From Flavobacterium hibernum (lineage in GTDB: Bacteria > Bacteroidota > Bacteroidia > Flavobacteriales > Flavobacteriaceae), in the NCBI RefSeq assembly GCF_000832125.1, contig NZ_JPRK01000015.1:161760-225759 (forward strand): a stretch of 64,000 nucleotides of DNA. Reading direction: 5' to 3'. A model generated the notes under the pieces. The model saw only the letters and a program-made list of their open reading frames with translations, ran no database searches and was not told where the DNA came from. A program made the translations under genes and the position numbers. Shown one piece after another: positions 1-8,280 of this stretch. Every line of letters begins with the position of its first letter. The first letter of the stretch is position 1.

Positions 1-371
1 TGGCACTTTTTTTATTTAACAGCCTTGTTACATTTAACAAAGTCGAAATGTCGCAACTTAAACCTGCCGCGTTTAGCATCAAAACATAATAAGCGTAATC
101 TTGTCATTTCGAGGAACGAGAAATCACACACGAAACGAAATAATCTCATTTTATGTCATCCCGAGGAAAGAGGGATCCCCGCGAGTAGCTTGGCAATGCA
201 GAGAAATACTTTGCGTTAGTTTCTTACGAAGATTCCTCGTTCCTCGGAATGACAAAGATTATCTATTTTGATTTCGGCTTCCATCAATGCTGTAAAAAAT
301 TATAACAAAAATCATGGTAAAATTTTAAACTAACTTTCTAATAATTAATTTTTAAGTTAAACTTCAAAAAC
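1..371. repeat. Leading intergenic region with a family B palindromic repeat
   Basis: No convincing gene. Positions about 102-260 hold a repeat whose ends are inverted: TTGTCATTTCGAGGAACGAG at the left and CTCGTTCCTCGGAATGACAA at the right. The same GTCATTTCGA...TCGAAATGAC design recurs near 8.84, 10.12, 10.33, 59.1, 59.4 and 63.76 kb, so this is a dispersed intergenic element. A 64-codon reading frame across it is not credible as a gene because it follows the repeat. Confidence 0.75.
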
Positions 372-379
372 TATCTTTG
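372..379 (+). promoter_or_regulatory. -7 promoter box of the terC gene
   Basis: TATCTTTG fits the Bacteroidetes sigma-ABfr -7 consensus TAnnTTTG and lies 24 bases before the terC ATG. No clear TTG -33 box is seen. There is no room for, and no trace of, a long structured leader such as a yybP-ykoY manganese riboswitch. Confidence 0.6.
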
Positions 380-403
380 TACATCATTTAAAAAAATAAC
401 ATA

Positions 404-1366
404 ATGGTCTGGATTTTCTTTTTAATCGCAATTGTTCTTATTCTTGCTTTAGACTTGGGAGTTTTTAACAAAAACCCGCATATTATTAGCACAAAAGAAG
501 CAAGTAAATGGACACTCATTTGGGTAACAACTTCATTCCTATTTTCGGGAGTAATTTACTGGCTATACACTACAGATTATATTGCAAATCCCGACAATCT
601 AAAACCTGCCGTAGCTTCAATGAAGTTTATTACGGGTTACTTAATCGAGTTGTCTTTAAGTATTGATAATATCTTTGTAATCGCTATTATTTTTGCATCG
701 TTCAAAATACCTCAAAAATACCAACACCGTGTTTTGTTTTGGGGAATTCTTGGAGCAATCGTTTTTCGTGGTTTAATGATCTTCTTTGGTGTAATGCTTA
801 TTAATAAGTTTACCTGGATGACCTATTTATTTGGTGCTTTCTTGATTTTTACAGCCTTAAAAATGTTGTTTTCTGGCGAAGACGAAGATTTTCAGCCAAA
901 AGATTCTTTCGTATACAAAACTCTAGGAAAAATTATTCCGATGACTTCTGAAATGAACGGAGAGAAATTTTTTGTTTCTACAAAGACAGCAAAAAAAGCA
1001 GCTACTCCTTTATTTGTTGCTCTTATAGTAATTGAAGTTATGGATGTTTTATTTGCTATCGATAGTGTTCCTGCTATTCTTGCCATTACCTCAGACCCTT
1101 TTTTAGTATTTAGCTCAAACATCTTTGCTATTTTAGGATTGCGTTCTATGTACTTTTTCTTGGCAAATATGCTGGCAAAATTCAGTTTCTTAGAATACAG
1201 CTTAATTGCTATTTTAACGTTCGTTGGATTAAAAATGATTCTTCACGATTTTATTCACGTACCAGAATGGGCATCATTAGGATTCATTGCATTGGCACTT
1301 TTGGTAGGTATTTTAGTTTCTTTAAAATACGGAAAAACCGAAGAGGAAGCGAAGCTAGAAGAATAA
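404..1366 (+). CDS. TerC/Alx family integral membrane protein
   Basis: A 320-residue polytopic inner-membrane protein of the TerC family. Family members such as Alx are linked to manganese export and to tellurite or pH stress. The diagnostic acidic membrane motifs are present: SLSIDN with Asp88 and FAIDSVPA with Asp220, in the two inverted halves. An acidic loop (GEDEDFQ) lies in the middle, and the C-terminus is charged and cytoplasmic. It is transcribed alone, from a -7 box at 372-379 to a strong terminator at 1388. The family is certain; the transported ion is inferred from relatives and not visible here. Confidence 0.92.
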   Translation: MVWIFFLIAIVLILALDLGVFNKNPHIISTKEASKWTLIWVTTSFLFSGVIYWLYTTDYIANPDNLKPAVASMKFITGYLIELSLSIDNIFVIAIIFASFKIPQKYQHRVLFWGILGAIVFRGLMIFFGVMLINKFTWMTYLFGAFLIFTALKMLFSGEDEDFQPKDSFVYKTLGKIIPMTSEMNGEKFFVSTKTAKKAATPLFVALIVIEVMDVLFAIDSVPAILAITSDPFLVFSSNIFAILGLRSMYFFLANMLAKFSFLEYSLIAILTFVGLKMILHDFIHVPEWASLGFIALALLVGILVSLKYGKTEEEAKLEE

Positions 1367-1387
1367 ACTTCTTGATATACATATTTG

Positions 1388-1418
1388 AAAAAAGGAAATC
1401 TTACGATTTCCTTTTTTT
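1388..1418 (+). terminator. Rho-independent terminator after terC
   Basis: Stem GGAAATC-ttac-GATTTCC with flanking A and T runs. The same hairpin, loop included, recurs at 3351-3383 on the far side of the next gene. Confidence 0.85.
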
Positions 1419-1530
1419 ATATGCCTATATGTTAAATCATAAGATTAATATTATAATTTAACTATTAAAAATAAGATTATACTTTTATATTAAATATATT
1501 TATCTCATTATAAACCTTTAAAATTTTATC

Positions 1531-3324
1531 ATGAGAAAGAATTACATTTATTTTATCGTACTTTTTATACTGAGTATTTCAGTATCTGCACAAAAAGTAA
1601 CCCTAACCCCTGCTACTGTTAACAATATTGGCTATACCGGTGGCCCAATAAATTTAGGTGGCGTAGCTTATTCTAGCGTTTCACTGTCCGTTAAAGTAGA
1701 ATTACCAGATAATGTAGCAGTTGGAGACACAGGCACAATAAAAATTTACTGCTCAAACGGGACTGCACTTGGAGTTAATGTAGCTGTAGGTGGCGATGGA
1801 GGCTCATTATATTTTGGAGGAGAAAAAGTGGCAACCCGAAGTTTTTATATAAACTTGAGTTGGTCAGATTTTTCAACATCATTTGCATACCTATTTGCAG
1901 AATACAAAAACCCCGCTGGAGCTTCGTATAAAAGCTCAAATATTTCAATAATAAAAAATTCAACACTTAACGGAGGAACTGTAAACGCTCCTGCAGATGC
2001 TCCTAACCCAAATAAAATAACCAACACAATATGCTGTGATCAAACTATAAGACAGGGAGACAAACCTGCTCCTATTACAGGATCGCTATACAACAATCCA
2101 TATTTCGATAAAATCTACGGTATAAACAATACTTGGTCTGCTTATGCACTTTTAGATTTCGACAATGCAAATCAAATTGTATATCTAGATTATTACAATA
2201 CACCACTTACAAGTCAAACAATACAAAGAAAATTAGGGTACAATGGAACTAGCGATTTTCCAAACAAAAGCAATGTAGTAACTATTACTATTGTACCGTC
2301 ACCAATTACTCTAAATGAAATTTCAGTTAATAGTCCTGCAAATTCGGATGGCTATATTGAAATCATAAACACGAATCCAAAACAAATCTATGGCACAAGA
2401 CCTAGTGCAAACGTAAATTTAAATATATTACAAAATCCATTTCATACTCCTCAAAGAGGTGATAACTTAACACAAATCGAAAAATTTGAATGGGAATATC
2501 GAAAAATAGGTTCCGTGTCTGCTGATTGGATTAAAATTAATAATTCACATCCATATGACTTAGATTCTTTTAATCCCACAGACCTTACTGATGGTGAAGA
2601 TAATTTTTATTTAGTAAGAAGAATCGCTTTTTATCAAAACATAAAAAAAGTTAGCAACACTCTAAAACTATTACTTCGAACAATTCGCCATAATAACACC
2701 ATTTGTTGCGATCAAACTCTTGTAATATCAAGTTCAAATACTATCGATTCGCCAAACCTTATTATAGGAGCAGAAGCAACACCAGACCCAAAACAATCCA
2801 CACGATATCAGTGGCAAAGTCAATCTATAGACAATAACACTAGTGCAATTGGGAATTGGACAAATATCGCTGGAGCAACATCAAAAGATTTCCTACCTCC
2901 ATCCCTCCAACTAGTTTCTAGCTATGACCCTCGTAACCCTAGAGAAACCACTTGGAAAGCTCCAATGAGTTATAATTATAGACGGTTAACTGTGCCATCA
3001 TACCACAATGGGCAATCATCATATAGCAATGAAATAACTTTAACATCTATAAGTTATAAAGAAATCCCTTTAATAACTGCTTACCCAAACCCAGCCACTT
3101 CAATTATAAATATTGAAAATAAAGGCAACCTCCTTAATATGGCAACTACATCAGTAACGATAGTAAACGTAACGGGAACAATTGTAAATTCAAACAATTA
3201 CTCAATAATTAGTCCAAGTATAATAAGCATAGATGTTTCAAGCCTACCATCAGGAACATATTTTATAAATCTAGATACTGGGGATCGTAGAAGTACAAAG
3301 ATAACATTCCTAAAAAACAATTAA
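1531..3324 (+). CDS. Secreted protein with type IX secretion C-terminal sorting domain
   Basis: 597 residues. A signal peptide ends near SVSAQ (about residue 20). The C-terminal ~80 residues are a type A T9SS sorting domain, with AYPNPATSIINIEN at its start and SGTYFINLDTG near its end. The protein should therefore cross the outer membrane through the gliding/Por machinery and be surface-attached or released. The middle has no domain I recognise. It has two copies of an NTICCDQT motif, each opening a segment, which suggests repeated extracellular modules, with a Cys-Cys pair in each. It has its own AT-rich promoter region and ends at a terminator identical in stem and loop to the one before it. 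Substrate or partner is unknown. Confidence 0.85.
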   Translation: MRKNYIYFIVLFILSISVSAQKVTLTPATVNNIGYTGGPINLGGVAYSSVSLSVKVELPDNVAVGDTGTIKIYCSNGTALGVNVAVGGDGGSLYFGGEKVATRSFYINLSWSDFSTSFAYLFAEYKNPAGASYKSSNISIIKNSTLNGGTVNAPADAPNPNKITNTICCDQTIRQGDKPAPITGSLYNNPYFDKIYGINNTWSAYALLDFDNANQIVYLDYYNTPLTSQTIQRKLGYNGTSDFPNKSNVVTITIVPSPITLNEISVNSPANSDGYIEIINTNPKQIYGTRPSANVNLNILQNPFHTPQRGDNLTQIEKFEWEYRKIGSVSADWIKINNSHPYDLDSFNPTDLTDGEDNFYLVRRIAFYQNIKKVSNTLKLLLRTIRHNNTICCDQTLVISSSNTIDSPNLIIGAEATPDPKQSTRYQWQSQSIDNNTSAIGNWTNIAGATSKDFLPPSLQLVSSYDPRNPRETTWKAPMSYNYRRLTVPSYHNGQSSYSNEITLTSISYKEIPLITAYPNPATSIINIENKGNLLNMATTSVTIVNVTGTIVNSNNYSIISPSIISIDVSSLPSGTYFINLDTGDRRSTKITFLKNN

Positions 3325-3350
3325 AAAATGGGGATTTGAATTATATTCAT

Positions 3351-3383
3351 AAAAAAAGGAAATCTTACGATTTCCTTTTTTTA
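3351..3383. terminator. Bidirectional terminator, duplicate of the one at 1388
   Basis: Same stem-loop as 1388-1418 (GGAAATCTTACGATTTCC with A and T flanks). It sits between convergent genes and can serve both. Confidence 0.85.
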
Positions 3384-3398
3384 TTTCTATTCTAATAA

Positions 3399-3914
3399 TT
3401 AATTTAATTTCTTAACATTACTATCATCGATATTATATCTTTTGACAACAGCATTATAATCTGAATAATCCGGTTTAGATGATTTACCTGTAGTAGAAAA
3501 TGCACCTGGCACAATTACAATTCTAAAAGTTTGATTTTTTATATACTCAGGAGTTAAAGCCAAATCATAGTTTCCACCAGCATAAATTGTAAAATCCTCT
3601 CTACTAAAATCGAAATCGTAATCAAAATCTCCTTTTGCAGTATAAATAGTTCTAGGGATTTGTTGCCAAATTGGTGTTTTAGAGTCAATTGTTCCTGCTA
3701 ATCTATAAATCAAAATCACATCTGAATCAAAAATAATAGGAGATAATTTTTGATAAATATTATAACCATCAGTAGTATTAAAACCAAAATTCACATTTTG
3801 AAGTTCAAAAACTTCAGAGACTGGTCCTTCCGGCCCCTGAGGTCCTTCTGGTCCTTCACAACTAGAAAATGCAATTAGTCCAACAACAGCAAAAAGGGTA
3901 AGTATCTTTTTCAT
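3399..3914 (-). CDS. Lipoprotein with a short collagen-like motif
   Basis: 171 residues. A lipoprotein signal peptide ends in FSSC (lipidated Cys about residue 19). It is followed at once by four GPx-type collagen triplets (GPEGPQGPEGP), then about 140 residues rich in aromatic and acidic positions. Such short Gly-Pro-Glu stretches after the lipobox are common in Bacteroidetes surface lipoproteins and probably act as a spacer from the membrane. The remaining domain is not one I recognise. It is convergent with the T9SS gene and shares its terminator. It appears monocistronic. Confidence 0.75.
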   Translation of the reverse strand: MKKILTLFAVVGLIAFSSCEGPEGPQGPEGPVSEVFELQNVNFGFNTTDGYNIYQKLSPIIFDSDVILIYRLAGTIDSKTPIWQQIPRTIYTAKGDFDYDFDFSREDFTIYAGGNYDLALTPEYIKNQTFRIVIVPGAFSTTGKSSKPDYSDYNAVVKRYNIDDSNVKKLN

Positions 3915-3997
3915 AATTTTTATTTTTTTAAGATTTATAAAGGTATTCCAAAAACCAAACCAAAAAATGATTTTAGCTCAGTTTGAGATTAAAAATA

Positions 3998-4870
3998 TTA
4001 TGATTTTTTTACAACTTGCTGGTTTTTAAGCAATATTTTGTTAAAAAATAATACATGGAAAGGTAGTGAATTTTCCCAATAATCCCAAGTATGTGCTCCA
4101 GGACGTTCAGTATAATCGTGATCGACCTTGTTATAAACTAATCTTCTATGCAATTCTCTATTAGGTTCAATCAAGAAATCATCCACACCACAATCTATAA
4201 TTAAAGGCAATTTGTTTGCTTTTATTTTGTCTAACATTCCTAAAACTGCATATTGTGCATACATTTCTGAGTTATCGCTTTTGTCTCCAAAAACGGGCTG
4301 CATCAATTTAACAACTTGTGCCGATGATTCACGATTGAGCATTGTACTCATATCTACAGCTCCACTCATACTTCCGGCAGCACAAAATAAATCGGGGTGT
4401 TTTGTTGATAGATACAAAGCACCGTGACCTCCCATCGAAAGCCCCGTGATCACTCTTCCGTTTCGATTACTTATGGTTCGATATGTTTTATCTACTTTCT
4501 GAATTACTTCTTGCGTGATAAAAGTCTCAAATTGACTTCCGCTATTTACAGGACTATCCAAGTAGAAACTAAACGTTTCGCCTTCTGGCATTACGATAAT
4601 AATATTGTATTGATCTGATAAGTTTTGAACCAATTTTTTGTTTGGTGTATTTTTTAACCAATCGCTAAAATGTCCGTAAGCGCCGTGCAACAAATACATA
4701 ACCGGAAAAGCCGTTTTACTTTTTGCATACGAATTAGGCAAAACAACCGCAGCTTTGTAGGTTTTACTCATCGCCACACTTGGAACTTGCAAAGTATCTA
4801 CTCTTGCCGCGTAACTCACTGAAGACAAGCATAAAATAAGAGCGAATACTAAGATTTTAAAGTTTTTCAT
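3998..4870 (-). CDS. Secreted alpha/beta-hydrolase esterase (esterase D / XynZ-like)
   Basis: 290 residues with a signal peptide (cleavage near SYAA). The body is the putative-esterase fold: MYLLHGAYGHFSDW near the N-terminus (oxyanion region), the nucleophile elbow GLSMGGHG with Ser145, the acid in the DCGVDDF region and the catalytic His in GAHTWDYW. Relatives include acetyl-xylan and feruloyl esterases, the mycolyltransferase antigen-85 fold and S-formylglutathione hydrolase. The signal peptide argues for an extracytoplasmic esterase acting on carbohydrate or lipid esters. The natural substrate cannot be read from the sequence. No neighbouring polysaccharide-utilisation genes are present. 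Confidence 0.85.
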   Translation of the reverse strand: MKNFKILVFALILCLSSVSYAARVDTLQVPSVAMSKTYKAAVVLPNSYAKSKTAFPVMYLLHGAYGHFSDWLKNTPNKKLVQNLSDQYNIIIVMPEGETFSFYLDSPVNSGSQFETFITQEVIQKVDKTYRTISNRNGRVITGLSMGGHGALYLSTKHPDLFCAAGSMSGAVDMSTMLNRESSAQVVKLMQPVFGDKSDNSEMYAQYAVLGMLDKIKANKLPLIIDCGVDDFLIEPNRELHRRLVYNKVDHDYTERPGAHTWDYWENSLPFHVLFFNKILLKNQQVVKKS

Positions 4871-5108
4871 ATTTATAGATTTTCAATTTTGGGTTTGTAA
4901 ATATACCTTTTTCTGAATATATTATATGAAAAATCCGACCAGTTTTTCACCAGTCGGATTTGTATGTTTTTCTTTTGCCAAAGATTAAATTGATTCCAAA
5001 GATTACTTTTATAAAAAATTTATTTCCCGTAAATCTCAACTATATATACTCTCACGCAATCTGAATAAAAAAATCTTTTTAATCTGCGTAATCTGTGGCA
5101 AAATATCA
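4871..5108. repeat. Intergenic region with a family E repeat
   Basis: Contains a small hairpin near 4937-4966 (AATCCGACCAGT...ACCAGTCGGATT), which fits a terminator of the AraC gene that reads toward it. At about 5065-5104 lies an AATCTTTTTAATCTGCGTAATCTGTGGCA type sequence. A related stretch occurs at 51.24-51.48 kb. Confidence 0.5.
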
Positions 5109-5981
5109 CTAACTAATTATAATCTTGTGTTCGTGACGATATTGCGACGCACTTTTACCTGTATATTGCTTGAAGGATTTACTAAAGTGACTAAAATTAT
5201 TAAAACCGCTTTCGTAACAAACTTCGTTTATACTAATTTGTTTTTCGGCCAATAATTTTGACGCGTGTACCAATCGGTATTCGTTTACAAACTCTGTAAA
5301 CGTTTTATTTGAAATCTTCTTGAAATAACGACAAAAAGAAGGCGTTGTCATACTCACCAAATTCGAAACCTCGTCTATTGCAATCGATTCCTGAAAATGA
5401 TCTTTTACGTAATTAAAAATCACATTTATACGATCATTATCCTGTGTTTGCAATTCTAGCGAAAAACCATCGGCATTAAGAACCGTATAATCTTCAGAAG
5501 AATCTAATTCGTCTAAAACACTCAAAAGTGTAAGCAAACGTTCAAACGGAAGTTGATTTTCCATCATCTCGATTTTCTTACCAATATGTTTTTTAGTTTC
5601 TCCACCAAAAGCAATTCCGCCTTTGGCCTGACTTAAAATATTTTGAACCTTTCTCATTTCGGGAGCAACAAAAAAATCATTCCCTAAAAATTCAGGTTTA
5701 ATATGAATCACGGTTTCATTAATATTTCCCGTTTGTTCATTTGTAAATCCGCAATGTGGCAAATTGGCTCCTATCAAAATCAAACTACCATTGGTATAAT
5801 AAGAAACATGGCTTCCTATTTGTCTTTTACCCGCCCCACCGTTTATATAAACCAACTCGATTTCTGGATGGTAATGCCATAAATGCGCTTTACTGTTGGT
5901 CTTTTGGGCGTGTTTAGTATAGGTAAAAGAACTTCCGTATGAGTTAGATATCACTTCAAGAGCTGGGGCAATTGTCTTCAT
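5109..5981 (-). CDS. AraC family transcriptional regulator (cupin sensor domain)
   Basis: 290 residues from the chosen ATG at 5981. An in-frame ATG 12 codons earlier is possible, but a -7 box at 6015-6022 would start transcription at about 6008, next to that codon, so the later start fits better. The N-terminal ~150 residues form a cupin-type ligand domain (HYHPEIELVYINGGAGKRQIG). The C-terminal ~100 residues hold two helix-turn-helix motifs (IAIDEVSNLVSMTTPSFCRYFKK and SINEVCYESGFNNFSHFSKSFK). Its promoter carries a 19-base motif at 6041-6059 that recurs upstream of two nearby secreted-protein genes. Autoregulation and control of those genes is therefore a reasonable inference. The ligand is unknown. 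Confidence 0.9.
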   Translation of the reverse strand: MKTIAPALEVISNSYGSSFTYTKHAQKTNSKAHLWHYHPEIELVYINGGAGKRQIGSHVSYYTNGSLILIGANLPHCGFTNEQTGNINETVIHIKPEFLGNDFFVAPEMRKVQNILSQAKGGIAFGGETKKHIGKKIEMMENQLPFERLLTLLSVLDELDSSEDYTVLNADGFSLELQTQDNDRINVIFNYVKDHFQESIAIDEVSNLVSMTTPSFCRYFKKISNKTFTEFVNEYRLVHASKLLAEKQISINEVCYESGFNNFSHFSKSFKQYTGKSASQYRHEHKIIIS

Positions 5982-6014
5982 GATAAAATCTTTAAAAAAT
6001 AATAGCAAATTTAA

Positions 6015-6059
6015 CAAAAATAGCTAATATAATTCATAAATTAACCTATAACGGTTTCG
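6015..6059 (-). promoter_or_regulatory. Promoter and operator-like motif of the AraC gene
   Basis: On the minus strand, TATTTTTG (6022-6015) fits the TAnnTTTG -7 box. Nineteen bases upstream is TTA, a weak -33 box, and it falls inside the 19-base motif TTAACCTATAACGGTTTCG (plus-strand 6041-6059). The motif holds an inverted AACC-tataac-GGTT. The same 19 bases occur exactly at 6303-6321 and 7381-7399. Abutting or covering -33 is typical of a site for autoregulation. Confidence 0.55.
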
Positions 6060-6302
6060 CAATTGAAGAATTATCACAAAATTAACCAAAAGTTAAAATA
6101 GAAAATTATTCAATTTACACCAATTATTAAACGACTAATATTTTTTTTCCTTATTTTTTTAATAAATCGTATTAATTCTACCATTTTTATAGACATATAA
6201 CATATCTGTAAGAATAATACCCTATCATCAAAAAATTTAACATTTGAAAATGTTTGAAAAATAATAGCCTAATTAACAGAAACACCTACAATAATTCAAA
6301 TT

Positions 6303-6391
6303 TTAACCTATAACGGTTTCGTAAATGAGAATACAGCACATAAATTGGAAAATAGAGTTGTTAAAAAAACACACATTCTGGAGTAATTTAG
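6303..6391 (+). promoter_or_regulatory. Operator-like motif and promoter of secreted paralogue 1
   Basis: Exact 19-base motif TTAACCTATAACGGTTTCG at 6303-6321, then a conserved spacer, then TAATTTAG (6384-6391) as a weak -7 box 40 bases before the ATG. The whole segment is closely matched at 7381-7469. The motif lies about 60-80 bases upstream of the -7 box, a position that suits an activator of the AraC type. Confidence 0.5.
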
Positions 6392-6430
6392 CACCAGAGA
6401 ATTAAACTAATAATTTAAAGAAAGATAGTT

Positions 6431-6814
6431 ATGAAAAAGATTATAAAATTAAGTTTAGTATGTGCAGTACTTTTTACAGGAATGAGCACTTATGCAATTG
6501 ATGGAAACGACAACGGAAATGTAAATAGTGACTTTAACCTACATGTATTAAAAGCTAACGGTAAAGTAATTACGTTTGCCTTAAACCAAGTACAAAAAGC
6601 AAGTTTAAGTATTTACGAAAAAAATGGTTCTTTAATATATTCTGAAAATGCTTCAGGAAAAGACGGAATCTTAAGAACTTTTAGCTTAGAAGAATTTCCA
6701 GCTGGAACTTATTTCTTAGAAGTTGAAGATGGTTTGAAAAAAGTAAGACACGAAATTACAATTACTGATAATGCATCTGTATTATCTACAAAAGCAATTT
6801 CTTCAGTAAAATAA
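6431..6814 (+). CDS. Small secreted protein, paralogue 1 of 3
   Basis: 127 residues. A signal peptide is cleaved after STYA. The mature part is a single beta-rich domain with the SLSIYEKNGSLIYSE ... EEFPAGTYFLEVEDG pattern. This resembles the beta-sandwich of T9SS tails and DUF3244-type proteins, but here it stands alone rather than as a sorting tail. It is very similar to the gene at 7510 and more distantly to that at 8281. After the stop, 6815-6862 still aligns with the coding end of paralogue 2, so this copy has lost its last ~16 codons. The function is unknown. Upstream operator motif and downstream terminator are shared with paralogue 2. Confidence 0.8.
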   Translation: MKKIIKLSLVCAVLFTGMSTYAIDGNDNGNVNSDFNLHVLKANGKVITFALNQVQKASLSIYEKNGSLIYSENASGKDGILRTFSLEEFPAGTYFLEVEDGLKKVRHEITITDNASVLSTKAISSVK

Positions 6815-6931
6815 TAAAGCAAATTTGTTTGCTCAAAATACAAGTGTAGCAATACACTAAAAAAGTTTATACTCTCATAAAGTATAAAAATGAGGTTAGA
6901 TAGTTAGTAAAGTTAAAAACGTGATTGTTTT

Positions 6932-6968
6932 AAAACAGCTCTTTGTGGTTATTGAGCTGTTTTTTTTT
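6932..6968 (+). terminator. Terminator of secreted paralogue 1
   Basis: AACAGCTC-tttgtggttatt-GAGCTGTT followed by eight T. The same stem and loop occur after paralogue 2. Confidence 0.85.
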
Positions 6969-6985
6969 GCTCTTTACTTAAGGAT

Positions 6986-7258
6986 TTAACCGCAAAGTTC
7001 GCAAAGAATCTTAACTCATCGTACGTTCAAAAAACACAAAGTTCGCAAAGCTTTTTCAACACAAAGCTTTGTGAACTTTGCGTTTTGTATAAAACCTCGT
7101 CGAAATGAGATTTAACCGCAAAGTGCGCAAAGAATTTAAACTTGCAGCACGCAGAAAAAAAGCAAAGTTCGCAAAGCTATTTCAACATAAAGCTTTGCGA
7201 ACTTTCTATTTTTCCAAAACCTAATATAAAAAAACCTTTGCGCACTTTGCGGTAAAAT
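6986..7258. repeat. Family A intergenic repeat (GCAAAG type)
   Basis: The ends are inverted: ATTTAACCGCAAAGTTCGCA at the left and CTTTGCGCACTTTGCGGTAAA at the right. Inside are two further AAGTTCGCAAAGCT...AAGCTTTGCGAACTT hairpins and a second AACCGCAAAGTGCGCAAAG copy, so this is a compound of two units. Other copies lie at 19.96, 23.13 and 25.49 kb. No gene is present between 6815 and 7509. Confidence 0.8.
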
Positions 7259-7380
7259 ACCTCCTGCTAAATAAAGAACTATTTTGTAAGAAATACAGCA
7301 ACTCCAATATTATCTTATTTTAAAGAAAACATTAAAAAATAATAACTGATTTAACTAAAACGCTAAATATAATTCAAATT

Positions 7381-7469
7381 TTAACCTATAACGGTTTCGT
7401 AAATGAGAATATAGCACATAAATAGGAAAATAGAGTTGTACAAAAACACATGTTCTATAAGTAATTTAG
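7381..7469 (+). promoter_or_regulatory. Operator-like motif and promoter of secreted paralogue 2
   Basis: Third exact copy of the 19-base motif (7381-7399) and TAATTTAG at 7462-7469, 40 bases before the ATG. Spacing from motif to start codon is 110 bases here and 109 bases in paralogue 1. Confidence 0.5.
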
Positions 7470-7509
7470 CATCAGAGAATTAGAGCTATTAATCTAAAAA
7501 ACAAATGTC

Positions 7510-7917
7510 ATGAAAAAGATTTTAAAATTAAGTTTAGTATGTGCAGTACTTTTTACAGGATTTAGTACTTATGCAATCGACGGGAATGAAGATTTTAATC
7601 TTCATGTAATAAAAACAAGTGGTAAACAAATTACGTTTGCCTTAAACAAACTACAAAAAGCAAGTTTATCTATTTATGATAAAGATGGTAGTTTGATTTA
7701 TTCTGAAAATGCTTCTGGCAAAGACGGAATCTTGAGAACTTTTAGTTTAGAAGAATTTCCAGCAGGAACTTACTTCCTGGAAGTTGAAGACAATGTAAAA
7801 AAAGTGAGACACGAAATAACAATTACTGACGATAATACAGTAATATCAAAAAAAGCAGTTTCATCAGTTTACAAACCAGGTTTTTCTGCAAATAATACAG
7901 TCGTAGCAGTACGCTAA
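7510..7917 (+). CDS. Small secreted protein, paralogue 2 of 3
   Basis: 135 residues. It has the same signal peptide (KLSLVCAVLFTGFSTYA) and beta-rich domain as the gene at 6431, with nearly identical stretches such as SENASGKDGILRTFSLEEF. It has a C-terminal extension (KPGFSANNTVVAVR) that the first copy has lost. Promoter, coding region, the GAGGTTAGATAGTTAGTA segment after the stop and the terminator are all duplicated at a period of about 1.08 kb. The copies therefore arose by a tandem duplication that included the regulatory DNA. Function unknown; a secreted or surface role is implied by the signal peptide. Confidence 0.8.
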   Translation: MKKILKLSLVCAVLFTGFSTYAIDGNEDFNLHVIKTSGKQITFALNKLQKASLSIYDKDGSLIYSENASGKDGILRTFSLEEFPAGTYFLEVEDNVKKVRHEITITDDNTVISKKAVSSVYKPGFSANNTVVAVR

Positions 7918-7977
7918 AAAGTTATACTTATACAGTATAAAAGTGAGGTTAGATAGTTAGTATAAAACATTACGTTT

Positions 7978-8012
7978 AAAACAGCTCTTTGTGGTTATTG
8001 AGCTGTTTTTTT
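7978..8012 (+). terminator. Terminator of secreted paralogue 2
   Basis: AACAGCTC-tttgtggttatt-GAGCTGTT plus a T run, a copy of the hairpin at 6932. The rest of 8013-8280 is AT-rich leader. The only promoter-like element I see is a weak TAGTTTTA at 8237-8244. The 19-base operator motif is absent. Confidence 0.85.
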
Positions 8013-8280
8013 ATGCCCAAATTTTACCTCGAGTTTATGACACTTCTATTTTTTGAAAAAATATTCTTAATAAATACAAACAACTGATTTTTAAACCATT
8101 AAAAAAATCAATAAAAAAACATCCAAGAATCCAGCAATTACGTACATTGTTCAGATAAAACACAGAAACATCTTTAATTCAGCAATTTACACTTCTAAAA
8201 AAGAACTTTTTTTGCATAAAATTAAATTTCTATTTGTAGTTTTACGTGTTCCACAAATAGTAATAAACAATTAAAAAAAC

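Noticed and set aside
25..219. Open frame at the left edge
   Set aside because: It runs through a family B repeat and has no conserved protein features.
300..403. yybP-ykoY manganese riboswitch before terC
   Set aside because: The -7 box is 24 bases from the ATG, which leaves no room for the structure.
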